A DNA stretch of 56,103 nt from Hofstenia miamia (Eukaryota > Xenacoelomorpha > Acoela), in NCBI GenBank assembly GCA_004352715.1, contig SCFE01000057.1, positions 347,929-404,031 of the forward strand, in the 5' to 3' direction. The position numbers and the translations under genes are program-made. The notes beneath the pieces were generated by a model, which had not been told where the DNA came from, did not search any database, and was given only the letters and a program-made list of their open reading frames with translations. Shown here piece by piece: positions 44,522 through 56,103 of this stretch; position 1 is the stretch's first letter, and every line of letters begins with the position of its first letter.

Positions 44522-45990
44522 TAGATAAGATAAGATAAGATAAGACAATCTTTATTAAGAGAAGGTAAAGCAATTAATACAAACTGATGGCTTCTCAAAA
44601 ATAGCGTCATTAAAAAAAATAAAACAAAATCATACTATTTACAAACCTATACATTGCTAAGAAGGCTAAGAATAAGTCTACATTCTAGTAATTGTGTAAT
44701 TGCTATTATAGAATTTGTACCCTGTCCAAGATCTTCCTGAGATGAATTTTTGCTTAAGAATAAATCTTTTCACACTATTTCGGAATTCTTTCAGTTTTGT
44801 AATATGCTTAATTTCGTTAGGTAGATTATTCCATTGCCTTGTGGCTACGTTTAAAAATGAATTTTCTTTGACTTTACGTCTGAACCTAGTGACAACATAT
44901 TTCTTAGACCGTCTATTGAAAGTTTTCTTGAATTCAGGGAGATTTATCTTATCATAAGGCGGAATTTCGTTAGCAGCTTTGAAAAATAATGTAGCAATAT
45001 TGATTTGTATTAATTGTTGAGGAGAAGGACACGTTTCCAAAATATAATTTTTGGTGTTACTAGAATTTCTTTTGCAAACATTTAAAGCCCATTTATATTG
45101 CAGCTGAAGTTTATTTATCAATGATGTGCTCAAATTTGAAAATAGTACACTCCCGTAATTTAGGTGGCTCATAACAAATGCGTGGAATAGCTGAATTATT
45201 GCATGAGGAGGTAATAGGTCAGCAACCTGAGAAATAGTTCTTATGCCAGCAGCAATTTTTTTCTGTGTAGATTTAATGTGCTCGGAAAAAGAAAGTTTTG
45301 AGTCAATTATTATTCCTAAATATTTGAAAGTATCACTTGTAGAAATAATTGNNNNNNNNNNNNNNNNNNNNNNNNNNNNNNNNNNNNNNNNNNNNNNNNN
45401 NNNNNNNNNNNNNNNNNNNNNNNNNNNNNNNNNNNNNNNNNNNNNNNNNNNNNNNNNNNNNNNNNNNNNNNNNNNNNNNNNNNNNNNNNNNNNNNNNNNN
45501 NNNNGAAATAATGGCTTAGTGACTGGCAGTTGGATTCCACTTTTTTTATTGCAACATCTAATGACTTGTTGGCGGAAAATATACATGTATCGTCTGCATA
45601 TTGTATAAGATTGCAATTAGTATAAAAGTCCATATCATTGACATAGATATTAAACAGAAGAGGTCCAAGAATGGTTCCTTGCGGAACACCTTTTTCAATA
45701 TACAGCCAGTCTGAAAGTACTGAGTTGATTTTAACTCGTTGTTTCCTATTACTTAAGAAACTCGCAATTAAACTAGTACTATCGAGGGAGAATCCCATAC
45801 GTTTTAGTTTTTTTATTAGTATGTCATGGTCGATTGAATCAAATGCCTTAGAGAGATCTAAGCATGCAATAGCAACATATTGTTGATCATCCAATGAATT
45901 TCGCCAGTTCTCTGTTGCCTGGATAAGTGCATCATTCGTTGAAAAACTTCTTCTAAATCCAAATTGGGTTGCAGAGAGCCGATTATGTTT
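44522..45990 (-). pseudogene. 5'-truncated CR1/L2-type LINE, RT domain and 3' tail
   Basis: Minus strand, starting near 45990: LSATQFGFRRSFSTNDALI, AIACLDLSKAFDSIDHDILI (catalytic Asp block), KGVPQGTILGPLLFN, LIQYADDTCIF (the YADD catalytic site), then the 153-N gap, then FKYLGIIIDSKLSFSEHI, VMSHLNYGSVLF and the C-terminal block RQWNNLPNEI, LKEFRNSVKRFIL, stop at 44678. Apart from the gap the frame is open, so it is fairly young. About 100 bases further on are AATAAAGATTGTC and four TCTTA units (44522-44545), the short tandem tail typical of CR1/L2-like 3' ends. The 5' end is truncated as in target-primed insertions. Frames on either side of the gap differ because its length is nominal. Confidence 0.9.
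45352..45504. other. Assembly gap (153 N) inside the LINE
   Basis: N run between the YADD block and the downstream thumb region. Confidence 1.
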
Positions 45991-48900
45991 TTTAATATGA
46001 AATGTTAATAATCATCAAATATTTATAGAATTTAAAATAATTTCTAATTTTGTAATAGAAAGTTGTCTTGTAACAAACTGTTTGATTTCAATCCGCAACG
46101 GAATGAGTTGATTTGCTTTGTTTCATTGTTTTATTTATTAGTTAATTTTCACTCTTATTTCCTTGCACATGTTGATATATTACAAAATAAAACACAGTCA
46201 GTAATGGAAAAATCTCACACTTCTTATACTGCATTGGATATTAATTGAATGAGAAAATCTGAATATATGTACTCTGCAATGCTTGTATTCATTTATTGAA
46301 ATGTTGTAAATATCTCCTAAATCCATTAAATCTTTTAAACTTTGTGCAATAAATTTGGACTTCAACCGCACATTAAAATCATTGATGTTGATCTTTTTAG
46401 TGAATTATAGCAGATAGAAATTCTCTACATGTTCTGTTTATTTTCAAAGACTAATATTTATAACAGTCATATATTTTATTCCTCTCAACTTCCATCAATG
46501 AATTTACGAATTTAGACTTATTATTGATCCCAATATTTTCACTTATGTTGCAAGTGTATAGGAAAACTTCAACATTTTGCTTCTACAAAATATTTATTCT
46601 AATCTAAGAATGATAGTTTATCTTACTCTGTCAATTAAGATTCAATAACTCCAATTATTGAATTTCAATTAATAACATTGCTATTCAAAAAAATTAACAA
46701 TGCCTTGAAAGTTAATGCATGAATACTAAGTTTGAAGAATGTAGTATTTATGTAAAATATATTTTCGATTATGAAAATATTTGAAAACTACATTAAATTA
46801 CATTAAAATAACACGAATAAGAATTACTAAAAGAATGCAATAAATAAATATTGTTTGTGGGAAAGCGAAGTTTGCTTAATATTTTTCAATATCATGTTTC
46901 GTCAGGTAATGCAGTCTAAGTATTGCACATGATTCTGGTAAAAAATTCTTTGGAGGACACCCACATTATCTTGCTGATGTTTTCACATGTGTTTGACAAT
47001 TTATTATCTTGTAATTGGGTTTGAACAGAGAAATATAATTCGTAGTCCTTGCAATTTTTCACTTATCATTTGCTAACACTAGAACAGCCGAATTTTGCTA
47101 TCACTTATGCTTAAATATTTCAATTTCTGCTCAATTTACTAATTTCGCGGTTTTAGGCTAACTTTGAAATCTAAAATCTACCCCGTCAAAAGCAAGCACT
47201 AATGTTTATCCCTTTACGAAAAAAATATTTATTTAATTTTGTAAAACAGGTCAATTGTTGCTAATTTGTTATAGAATGGTGAACTGAATGCGGGTAATGT
47301 AATTGATGGGCGAAGCATCACCACAAATTCAATCAAAAAATGTGAAAGCTTGTAGAAGTTTCGGTTATTCTGACACAACAATAAAATCCACAACTACAAT
47401 TTTCGGGGCACCTTTCAAATTTACGTCCCATCTGAAAAAATTTCAAAATTTCAATAAAATTAATATATAGTCAAATATACATTGAATTAGAATGACTCAT
47501 TATAAATTCTTGGAATTATAAAAATCGATATTTTCTGCATGGATGGCGTTTTCCGTAAAAGCAGCATGCTTCTAGTCTGGTGATATTACCAGTTAATAGA
47601 CACAGATTTAGCTAAAGTGTAAACGCTGCTCAGATAAGTTAAAAATCCGTCCATATATATTTAAGAAACTAGTGCAATTAATTAATATATATATATATAT
47701 ATATATATAATATAAAATGTATATATATATTATATATATATATATAGATAGTGTTAGATAAATACAAGATAATGTGGCAAATGTATATTTTGGTTTCCTT
47801 TAAGGGTTCAATTTAAGTTTAACTTAGTATTAAAACTAACAAACAAACATAAACTAAATTAGTCAAATCTTCTTAATGTAAGAATCACTAGTTTATGAAA
47901 ATTGAGTTGAACTGTGACTCGTACCACTAGTTATAGCCGAATTTTGATTTTCGAATACGCCGATGCAATTCAAACGTTATCAAAAAGACATTACTGTCAG
48001 TGAAATATTAATTTTTCCCAAAGAATACGATTTCTGAAAAATATACGTTGCCTAGATAGAACAATTGTAAAACATACGAAAAATAATTATATTTATGTCC
48101 TCCACATATATCTAAATCCTAAACAATATATTTTTCAAGATATATTAAATGAAGAATCTAAAAAGATGAATGTTATTTCTAACCTCCATATGTATCTATT
48201 TTTAAAAAATACATGCTTTCTAGTATATAACGAATGCAAAATATACAAAAACGAATATTATATCTAACCTAAGTATTAATCTATGTGTAAAACATATAAG
48301 TTTTTCAAATAAAATAGTCAGGTTTAGCACAGAGGCATTGTAATGATACATGTATTCTAACCAATATACAATTTTAAATAAGCTCAATGGTAGTATAAAT
48401 CAAATTTAAGAATATATGCAATCGACTTAACATGTTTTGAAGCATACCTTTACTCAAACTTTTACCCAATATCTAGTTTTTCCCAAAGAATCCGATTTTT
48501 TAGAATATAATTATAAATATAGATATACACCATGCAAATAGGTATTGGCTTCAATTTCTGAACTGAAATTACTGAAATCACTCACAAGTATATTACTTCA
48601 AAAAGTGTGCTTATCTGTAAAGTAATGTTTCGAGTAGACGTTTTATTTAACAGTTCACCAGTCAACTTTGACAGATTTTATCAGGTAAGTAATTGATTAA
48701 ATTCAATATTGAAGGAAGGCTAATTGATTACCAAGCAATTGAAAATGTGACCCTATGGTTACAGTTTCAAAATATTCTCTAGTTCAAAATTATCAGATAT
48801 CTATAGAATTCCTAGAAAATGCAATAATTATCCAAACTGTTATTAATTAATTATTCAAAAAATAGTGTTAAATACTATTTCAATAATTAATTATATTTGA

Positions 48901-50564
48901 AAAATTTAAGAAATTTTATACTTGGTATCAATACTATAAATTTTGTTCTTATAATTTAATTAAGGTACGATTCAAATTCAATAACTCAAATTTTAATATT
49001 AATTGAAATTCTTGTGCAAGTGAGTTCACCGTTCTTAGCATGTCCACAACATGTTTCGAATTGCAGTAGTTAATGTTAAATGTTGATTTTGTATTATTCC
49101 CTGAATGTATATTTTCAATTTTCGCAAGGATCCATGAACATAGTTTTTTCACTTAGCAGAACCCCTCATTAATTGATATAAAACAAAAATTTTTTTAGTA
49201 GTAATAATAAATATTTATGTATATTATATATATATATATTTATATATATAGATCATACACATATATATATATAAATGGGCGTGTACAGGGGGAGTATATG
49301 AAGGGAATGCCGATAGTACACAGAATCTCCGGTTGATTGAAATAGGAAAATTTTTGCAAATCTTTAAACATATGACATTAATTCAGGTTAGTTTTTATAT
49401 TTGGTGATATAAAAAATGATGCCACAGAGGTTAAATATTCGTCTAAAAATTCAATCAATATTCACACTAACAATAACTATATAAGTGTCAACAAATCAAT
49501 ATTTTAAAAGAAACTGCAATATAAAACGAAAGTTGAGTTGTTAGATGAAAAATGTTTAGTGAAATATCTACCAATATATTTTTTTGATATCTAAAGCAGA
49601 ATCGCAGCTAAAATCGAGCATTGCGATTACTTAATCACATCAAAAAACTACCACTTAATTGTGTAAATACAATACTAGGTTTTCTACTACGAATAATATT
49701 TCCTTGTTTATTTAATATAACAGATGGTTTCAAATCAGAATACAATATTTTGTTTTAATATAGTTAAGGATTTACATCATCTTTGTTTATTTCTAAAATG
49801 AATTTTTGTAATAAATGAATGCAATAAAAACATAGTATATCGTTTTTTTTAAAAAAAAAGAAGTACGATAAAACTTTATAAAACTACACAAATCATGTTC
49901 TATATAAAACGTATGACTCAATGAAATGCAAATTCAAGTAATTTTAAAAAAACTTTAACCATGGAATTCACTTAATCGAATAGAATTTCTACAATATTTT
50001 TAGAAAGAGGCCAGGATTTTGTTGAGAAAGCAGTGTGGATAAATACACTGCAAAATTTAAATGTCTGATAAAAAATGAATGAATTGTTAACCTCAAAGAC
50101 AAACAAAATCGCATAAATATCCCATGTTTAAAACTCCTAGCATGAAGTTTAAGCTACAAGCAGATCAGTACTGGAAACAGTCCCAGCCAAAAATTTAAGA
50201 AATTGTAGACAGAAAACGAACCGAATAAAATTTTTGTAACATGTAAACAATAGTTTTTTAAAATTTTTATTTTTGGTATCACGCCATTTTCAATAAAGTT
50301 AGTGTTTTAAGAATGGATCTTAAAAAAAATTTCACGGACCAAAAACGGGTCGCAAAATTTCATCACGTACTGAAAACCGATCTGAAGTAATATTTGAGAC
50401 GGCCGGGTTGGGTCTGAAATATTCACCTAATGTCCATATCTGCAGCAGATGTTGAAATTATGAAAATTCATACAAAATACAACACTTTGTTTATTATAAA
50501 TTAACGTGAATTCCAAAAATATTTGCTAACGCTTTAAAGGCAATGAGTGGCAATACGATTTGAC
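45991..50564. other. Long intergenic tract with microsatellites
   Basis: No gene recognised. (TA)n runs at about 47685-47748 and 49222-49275. 50320-50420 has ACGGGTCGC and CCGGGTTGGGTCTGAA, GGGT-type units resembling a hAT-like terminus, partner not found. Short minus frame 48949-49152 unsupported. Confidence 0.45.
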
Positions 50565-50857
50565 CTAAATGCTTTCGCATTTATTAAAATTATTGATGTT
50601 TTCGAAATTCAATGGTAAGTCATTAGACTGAAACGAGATGACCGTTGAGTGGTTTTTCTGAATGCACGACTTTGTTCTCAGAGAGCAGATGCAGCGAACC
50701 GCGTAAATGATGAGCAGCATCAGGAAAATCGTGAGAATAAATCCATATGCTGACACAATGACTGTGAAGGCGAACCAATACAAATGCTTGTTGCACTCAC
50801 GCAACGTTACCTTTCCAGTGCTTGGGTCGAAATGCTTGAACATCACGAAAATGTTAC
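50565..50857 (-). CDS. Last exon of a membrane protein resembling TMEM272
   Basis: On the minus strand an acceptor AAATTTAG at 50858-50865 precedes a frame of 97 codons entered in phase 1 and ending at a stop. It contains LRECNKHLYWFAFTVIVSAY then GFILTIFLMLLIIYAVRCIC, one clear transmembrane helix followed by a polar cytosolic-type tail. The 'yCnk.lY.fAF' motif leading into a terminal helix is what I recall from TMEM272-like four-helix proteins (MARVEL-like), whose role is unknown. Upstream exons should lie at higher coordinates but were not identified. The composition (more G+C, regular codons) contrasts with the flanks and supports a real exon. GTG/ATG near 50846 is not a start. Confidence 0.55.
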
Positions 50858-50865
50858 CTAAATTT

Positions 50866-51682
50866 TAATCCATTGGACGGGAACATAACATATAGTTAAA
50901 TTAAGAGCCAATTTATAATATATAGTTTTTGCATTAATATCGTACGTGCATATATTTACAACTAGTTGGAAATAGAGATGAGCGGTTTAGGAAAAATGAG
51001 TAGCCGTAGTCAATTTTGAATCAGGATTTTCTAAACGTTAGCTGGCATTCTAACCTTAGCCGTAGGCGTTGTGGTAGCCAAGTGTTGCTTGTAAAATGTC
51101 AAAACGTGAGGAAAATTTTGCAAAAACAAAAAATTTATTTTGGGTTTTTTTTATAAATGTAGGATATCCATATATTTTATTCTGCACACACCTTATGTAG
51201 TAGTGCATAATAAAAAACAAATCAGATTATGCTTTCCACCTACCAGTGATATATACTCAGTGGCAAATCACTAATTGATCCGCTCACCTGTTTATTTTGT
51301 TCCACTTACAAAAAAAATTTAATAATGTATTTTGAAATATGCCGAAAAATACTTTAACCGTAGTTTTCATTCAAAACTGAACAGAGCAAAAAAACATATA
51401 CTTAGAGATCGCACATTTTTCTTGAATAAGGTTTTCTAGTACTGATAGTAGTAATAAAAACCTGAAACCGAACCGAAGTTTAAAACAACTAAAATGGAAT
51501 TAAATTTTTTTGACATGTCGAGCATTGTAATTTAATTAAGTCATTTGTAGTTGAATTTCTTAGTTATATATTTAAGCAAACATTTTTATTATAGTGAAGT
51601 AGTACATAGCACAACTATCAGTCTAGCACTACTACAATTTCATTAGGGGCATATAATTACAAAACTGCTTTAGTAGTGATAG
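50866..51682. other. Presumed intron or intergenic sequence
   Basis: No further exon recognised. Confidence 0.35.
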
Positions 51683-53015
51683 CAGACTTGCTGTGGGAGT
51701 GGACATCCCCACAAAACACCACATGTGGTGTGAGAGTAAAATTTTGGCTTGTCGGGATTCTTGTGGTGATTTGTGGGTCGAAATTTATGTAGCCAACCTC
51801 AATAATGATTGTATAAATATGGTCTAAGAATGCCAAGACTTTTTGTTTTAGTAAGTGCTGCCTTGCTACTGGAAAGGACTTTTGAGAAAAAAACGAAATG
51901 ATTTGATTTTAACAGTCATAATATAGTCCAAATTTGAGATACGATTTTTCAGAATTTATTGAATTTTTGCCTCATAATTACTATGCATAGTGTTTTTAAA
52001 AAGTCACATTGCATTGTATATGTATCAAATGAATGCCGTTTTTCACCACTGAAAGGTTGACAAAATTTCTGATTTGATTATAATACATACATATTTTGTT
52101 TTGCGTGCTTTACAGAGAAAGAATATAAATATGTTTTAGTTATATTTTGTGTTCACAATTTTGGAGCTTCATAAACAATGCAAGCTAGAACATTGCATTT
52201 TATTAAATTAGGAAATGCTTCTGTGCATGCAAAATCATTTTTCATTTTAATTAAAAAATTTTATTTTTAGATTTATGATTTTTTGCGGGTTTAAATTCGC
52301 AAAATTTTGTGAATTTCTGAATTTTCGAGAGTAATCTTTGTTCTAAAAATGCGAAAAATTCCAACCCAGTTCCCAATCAACGTCGATATGACTGTTGAAA
52401 TAAATTTGATCAAGTAATGATTAGTTGAGATTCATTGCAATGAGGAAACTTCCTATAAATAGCTGCCTTTAAAATTATTATATTGGTAAAAGTGTGTTTT
52501 GTAAATTTAAAGTTCTTGAACCATGTCTAGCGCCAGGGGAGTGTCATCTTCCCAAAACATTTGTAGCAATAAACCAGCCAAGCTCATACCATGACATGGT
52601 CACAAAACTCCGCTTTCCTTGAACGTGCTTATGAGTCTGCTATTGCAAAGGGAATTCATGAATGCTAGACAAAAGCTGTAGAAAATAGCATATTAGGAAC
52701 TGCTTACGACCAACGAGAAACATAGTTAATTAGTCAGTCTTAATAATGGCTGCATAGGATTAAGTGAGACATGTATTTATTATATTCAAGTCATGTACAT
52801 AAAATAATTTTCTCATTGCAATTAGAATGTAGTTCAGACGTTTGTATTAGAGTCTATAATTTACAATGAATCTGTAAAAGATTTAAGACATCAAAAAATT
52901 ATATTAGTATCAAATCACAAACAGCCTTATTAAATATAACTATGGTGAGAATAGTGATTTTTAAAATTTATTAGAATTTTAAGCATGCTAATGCATATTA
53001 AAACATACATTATCA

Positions 53016-53290
53016 CGAATGCAGCAAAAATGTGGAATACTCTTCTTACTTGTGTCAGAACGGCATCCTCTGAATTTGTTTAAGAAATTATTAAAGCAGA
53101 ACCTGCTAGCAAATCAATATAAATATGGCTACTCAGTTAAAACAAACTCTTGGCGAAAATATTTAACTTTTTAGCGTTTTGTAAATATTTTGTTTTTTTT
53201 ATTTTATTTGTTTTCTGTTAATTTTAATTTATAGTTGTAGCATATTTTAGCCTTTGTGTAGTTCATGTTTGTATATATATATCATTTGTA

Positions 53291-53333
<43 letters not shown>

Positions 53334-53398
53334 TGTCTATGCATTGCATAAAATAAAGCTATTAAATAACAATAATAATGATAATAATAATAAAAACA
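53016..53398 (+). pseudogene. LINE ORF2 C-terminus with 3' UTR and tail
   Basis: One frame gives NAAKMWNTLLTCVRTASS and, after a one-base shift, LNLFKKLLKQNLLANQYKY to a stop. 'WN.LP..iR...sl..FK..LK..ll' is the standard last block of CR1/L2/Jockey ORF2. The 3' UTR leads into (TA)n (about 53286-53330) and ATAAAGCTATTAAATAACAA then (AAT)n, a simple-repeat tail. Confidence 0.7.
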
Positions 53399-53509
53399 NN
53401 NNNNNNNNNNNNNNNNNNNNNNNNNNNNNNNNNNNNNNNNNNNNNNNNNNNNNNNNNNNNNNNNNNNNNNNNNNNNNNNNNNNNNNNNNNNNNNNNNNNN
53501 NNNNNNNNN
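53399..53509. other. Assembly gap (111 N)
   Basis: N run between two similar blocks: (TA)n, GCAT..., ATAAA, CTATTAAATAA(TAA)n occurs before and after it, so the two sides may be overlapping contig ends or two LINE tails in tandem. Confidence 1.
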
Positions 53510-53759
53510 ATATATATATATATATATATATGTATATGCATACAGTGTTGAATAAATCTATTAAATAATAATAATAATAAAAAAATAATACATAAAATTT
53601 TCAGTGTCTACAAATGTTTTGTATTTATATATTTGACAGTTTTGTCAAACATTTTTCTGTGCGAATTTGTGGAAAATTTTAAATCATGTGGTGTGAATTT
53701 GTAGATATTTCGTGTGGCGTGGGTCGTGGGTCGAAAAATGACACCCCATGGCAAGCCTG

Positions 53760-56103
53760 AAATTCAATGGTTTCTGATATTCTATGATGAATGTAATTCT
53801 GCTGTGTGTAGGAATGAGTGCAATTAAATAAATCATTTACAGCTTGTGAAGAGAACTTTGGTAAATGAAATAATTTTTGAAAAACACAATGGGACTTTTC
53901 TTCTAAGAATGAAATACAGTTTTTATTTTTAATGTTATTATATTTAAGATAATATACTCTCCTTAATATTTCCGTTGTCTTAAAGCACTTAAAATAGTGC
54001 TGTGCCAGTAAAATATGTGCTTGTACCAATAAAAAACTTCAGTTTTGCAAAATATTTAAAAAAATCAATTCATCCTCCAAATGGAAAATTCTGCTATATG
54101 ATTAGATTTTTTAAAACAATTTTCAATATTAAGGAAAACTTTTAACATTAGAAGGCCGAATCAGTCAATTTTGACACATTGAAAAACAAGTTTACATGCC
54201 ATATTTGCTGGTTATTAGATACAGATAATTAATTAAATGGCATTAGTTTATTAATACCCTCAAACCTGTACATCCACAGAAGAAAATATTTTTTAAGTTT
54301 AAGCCACTAATTTTCTAGATTTACGCTTAAATTCTTGCGCAAGTAATTTTTGACTGAATCGTACATACTGTAAAAATTTCAATTCATTTTCTTAAAGAAT
54401 TTACTTTTCATGTCCATGAGCGGCGTCTCTTCAGCGGCTGCTGCAATTCTAGCAGTTTATGAATCAGTGTAGGATTTCTCAAGTGAAGAAATATTTTAAA
54501 AAGTTTTTTCAAAAGATTCATGGGATGAGTCTTCGAAAAATGATGCAAAAACAGTTGGAACAGTTAAGTCTAACAGAAGGGAATCGTTTATTACTCAATT
54601 TGAAAAACCATTGTATAAATCAAATTGGTATCAAGCAAATGAAGGCATGTTTATTGGATCATATCAGTGTAAGACCTCAACAAAAGGTTTTATTGACACA
54701 ATCCACTAATAGCCAAAAGTGGAACTTAGTTTAAAAAAGAAACCTGATATCATTCATATTGAAAACGAATTCGCTTTGGACAAAATTGCTCAAAGTGCAG
54801 TACAAAACAATCTACAATCTACATACATGTGACTAGTTGCAGTTTTTTAGAATATGTTACATTTTTTGTTATATATTATGTATTCGAACGTGAGGATATC
54901 CTCAATATCTCAACTAATGATAGCTTAAGATTTTTTTTCCCCAAAATTTTATATTTTAAGTATGAGGATATTAACTGAGTATATCAAAATGACTGTTCTA
55001 AGCATTTAAGGGTATATAAAATTCCCGGAGTTCAAGTGTTAATTTGGAATAGTACATGTACACTTGAGTTGCTTAAGTTATTTTGGGTGAAAACTAATGT
55101 CTTCACAAATATTTAAATTTTTCAAATTTCCTGTATGCATGGAGCAGCTTAGACCAAGGAATGTATTATGGTTTCATGGTACGTTATTACTTATGCAGTT
55201 ATGTAACTAGATACGTATGGGATTAATTCATGCATGTAATGGAAATGACAGAAATCCAACTATTACGTTGCCGATATAAGGAATCATAAAAGTGACAGAT
55301 GATCCAAAATGTAGCACTTCGACATTTACTATTGATATTGTTAGGGCTTATTCAGATACTGCTAAGAAGTGGTTAACAAAGCTTTATTGGAAATAAAGAC
55401 TGTCAGAGTTCTCTTAAAACATCTTAATTTATTGAAATTTGCATTTTATCATGGAAATTATCTGCTTAGCTTTCAACGGGATGGGATAGGATACATCAAA
55501 TTTCTCTAAAGGCGGCGGCTTAGTAATTTTTTCGTCCATATTCCGTGGGCGCTGCATAATTCTTGAAGTATTTACAAGGCAGTGGTCTTTATCTTCTACA
55601 GAATATTAATTACAACCTACTGAGTCAATCTTCCAAAGGAAGGAATAGAACCTGGATATTTTTTCAGAATTAAGGACAAAATATTAAGGGCTCACAATTC
55701 AGATAAATGATATGATTAAAAAATTAGTAAAAGAAATATTCCACCACAGTTCTACTTCTCCTTAATGTCTGCTAAGCGATGGACATTGGAGTGTTTGAAC
55801 TTTGTATTGGGAATATCTTATTTTTCATATATAGATAAGCATATCCTTGTTTCTTGGCACTCTAAAAATTTCTAGGATATGTTAAATTTTGTACTTGCCC
55901 TGTACTCTATCTTAGTATATATAATTTAATTTAAAGAAGATATATTATTCGGAAAATTCAACCATAAGCATTTCGACTTCAAGAATGCATTAAAAGAATT
56001 GAGAAACAATTTCTTTTCATAGAATAAAGAGCAAAACTTACAAAAAGCAAATTATGAATTTATATATATATATATATATATATGTATTACACGAATATAT
56101 ATA
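53760..56103. other. Intergenic to window end
   Basis: A plus-strand stretch 54485-54830 reads in pieces WDESSKNDAKTVGT, QFEKPLYKSNWYQANEG and KPDIIHIENEFALDKIAQSA, with stops between. It looks like a degraded coding region but is unrecognised. (TA)n ends the window (about 56062-56103). Confidence 0.4.

Larger units (their letters stand above)
51683..53759. repeat. Possible hAT-like inverted ends about 2.1 kb apart
   Basis: CAGACTTGCTGTGGGAGTGG (51683) and, inverted, CAGGCTTGCCATGGGGTGTC (from 53759) agree over most of 17 bases and both lead into CCACA/CCACATG and GGGTCGAAA words. No matching 8-bp target duplication was seen, and a LINE tail with a gap lies between, so the pairing may be fortuitous. 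A related but diverged patch lies at 52525-52560. Confidence 0.3.

Noticed and set aside
44715-45886. Plus-strand frames over 44.7-45.9 kb
   Set aside because: Antisense shadows of the LINE RT frame.
53679-54029. Minus-strand frame of 116 residues
   Set aside because: No domain, overlaps the possible hAT-like terminus, and codon pattern looks random.

Overview
This is an AT-rich eukaryotic scaffold, almost certainly from an invertebrate animal. Introns have GT/AG sites, long non-coding tracts and (TA)n microsatellites are everywhere, and the mobile elements are typically metazoan: Tigger/pogo, mariner-like, piggyBac-like MITEs, a Crypton-like tyrosine recombinase, Ty3/gypsy, and CR1/L2-type LINEs with an SGNH domain and a 2A motif. 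No species-level marker was recognised. Seven N gaps are present. Sequence flanking three of them is duplicated, so part of the layout is an assembly product.

Layout. 1-2.4 kb: the 3' end of a frameshifted Tigger element, a second Tigger terminus and a mariner transposase tail. 2.7-3.8 kb: a broken tyrosine recombinase. 5.4-5.6 kb: a palindromic MITE. 6.3-8.5 kb: a plausible three-exon gene with a FLYWCH-like C2H2 zinc-binding pattern, carrying a mariner deletion derivative in intron 2. 8.9-27.35 kb: a domain that has lost almost every CpG, interrupted by inserts that kept theirs: an element with inverted GTTCGTA-repeat ends (11.86-13.47 kb), an LTR/leader-like repeat (13.7-14.8 kb), two copies of a piggyBac-like MITE (22.66 and 26.65 kb) and CpG-normal DNA at 22.9-25.1 kb. 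A decayed gypsy RNase H/integrase lies in the domain on the minus strand. 27.6-32.4 kb: LINE ORF1 remains (PHD-like finger, SGNH domain) and two 2A-type motifs. 35-37.7 kb: a LINE RT relic between two copies of another repeat. 38.0-41.6 kb: a complete four-exon gene for a 307-residue protein resembling the DUF3598 (calycin-like) family, with a LINE fragment in intron 1. 44.5-46.0 kb: a 5'-truncated LINE with a (TCTTA)n tail, minus strand. 50.6-50.9 kb: the last exon of a membrane protein resembling TMEM272. 53.0-53.4 kb: another LINE 3' end. The rest is intergenic or unrecognised.

Two host genes (FLYWCH-like and DUF3598-like) appear structurally intact by splice-phase logic, and one (TMEM272-like) is represented by its last exon. 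The most unusual property is compositional. I count by eye only two CpG in about 7.8 kb (14821-22663), while non-CpG C and G persist. Three repeat families have one copy inside the domain and one outside, and differ at CpG in the direction expected from methyl-cytosine deamination. Nothing here forms a multi-gene operon-like system.
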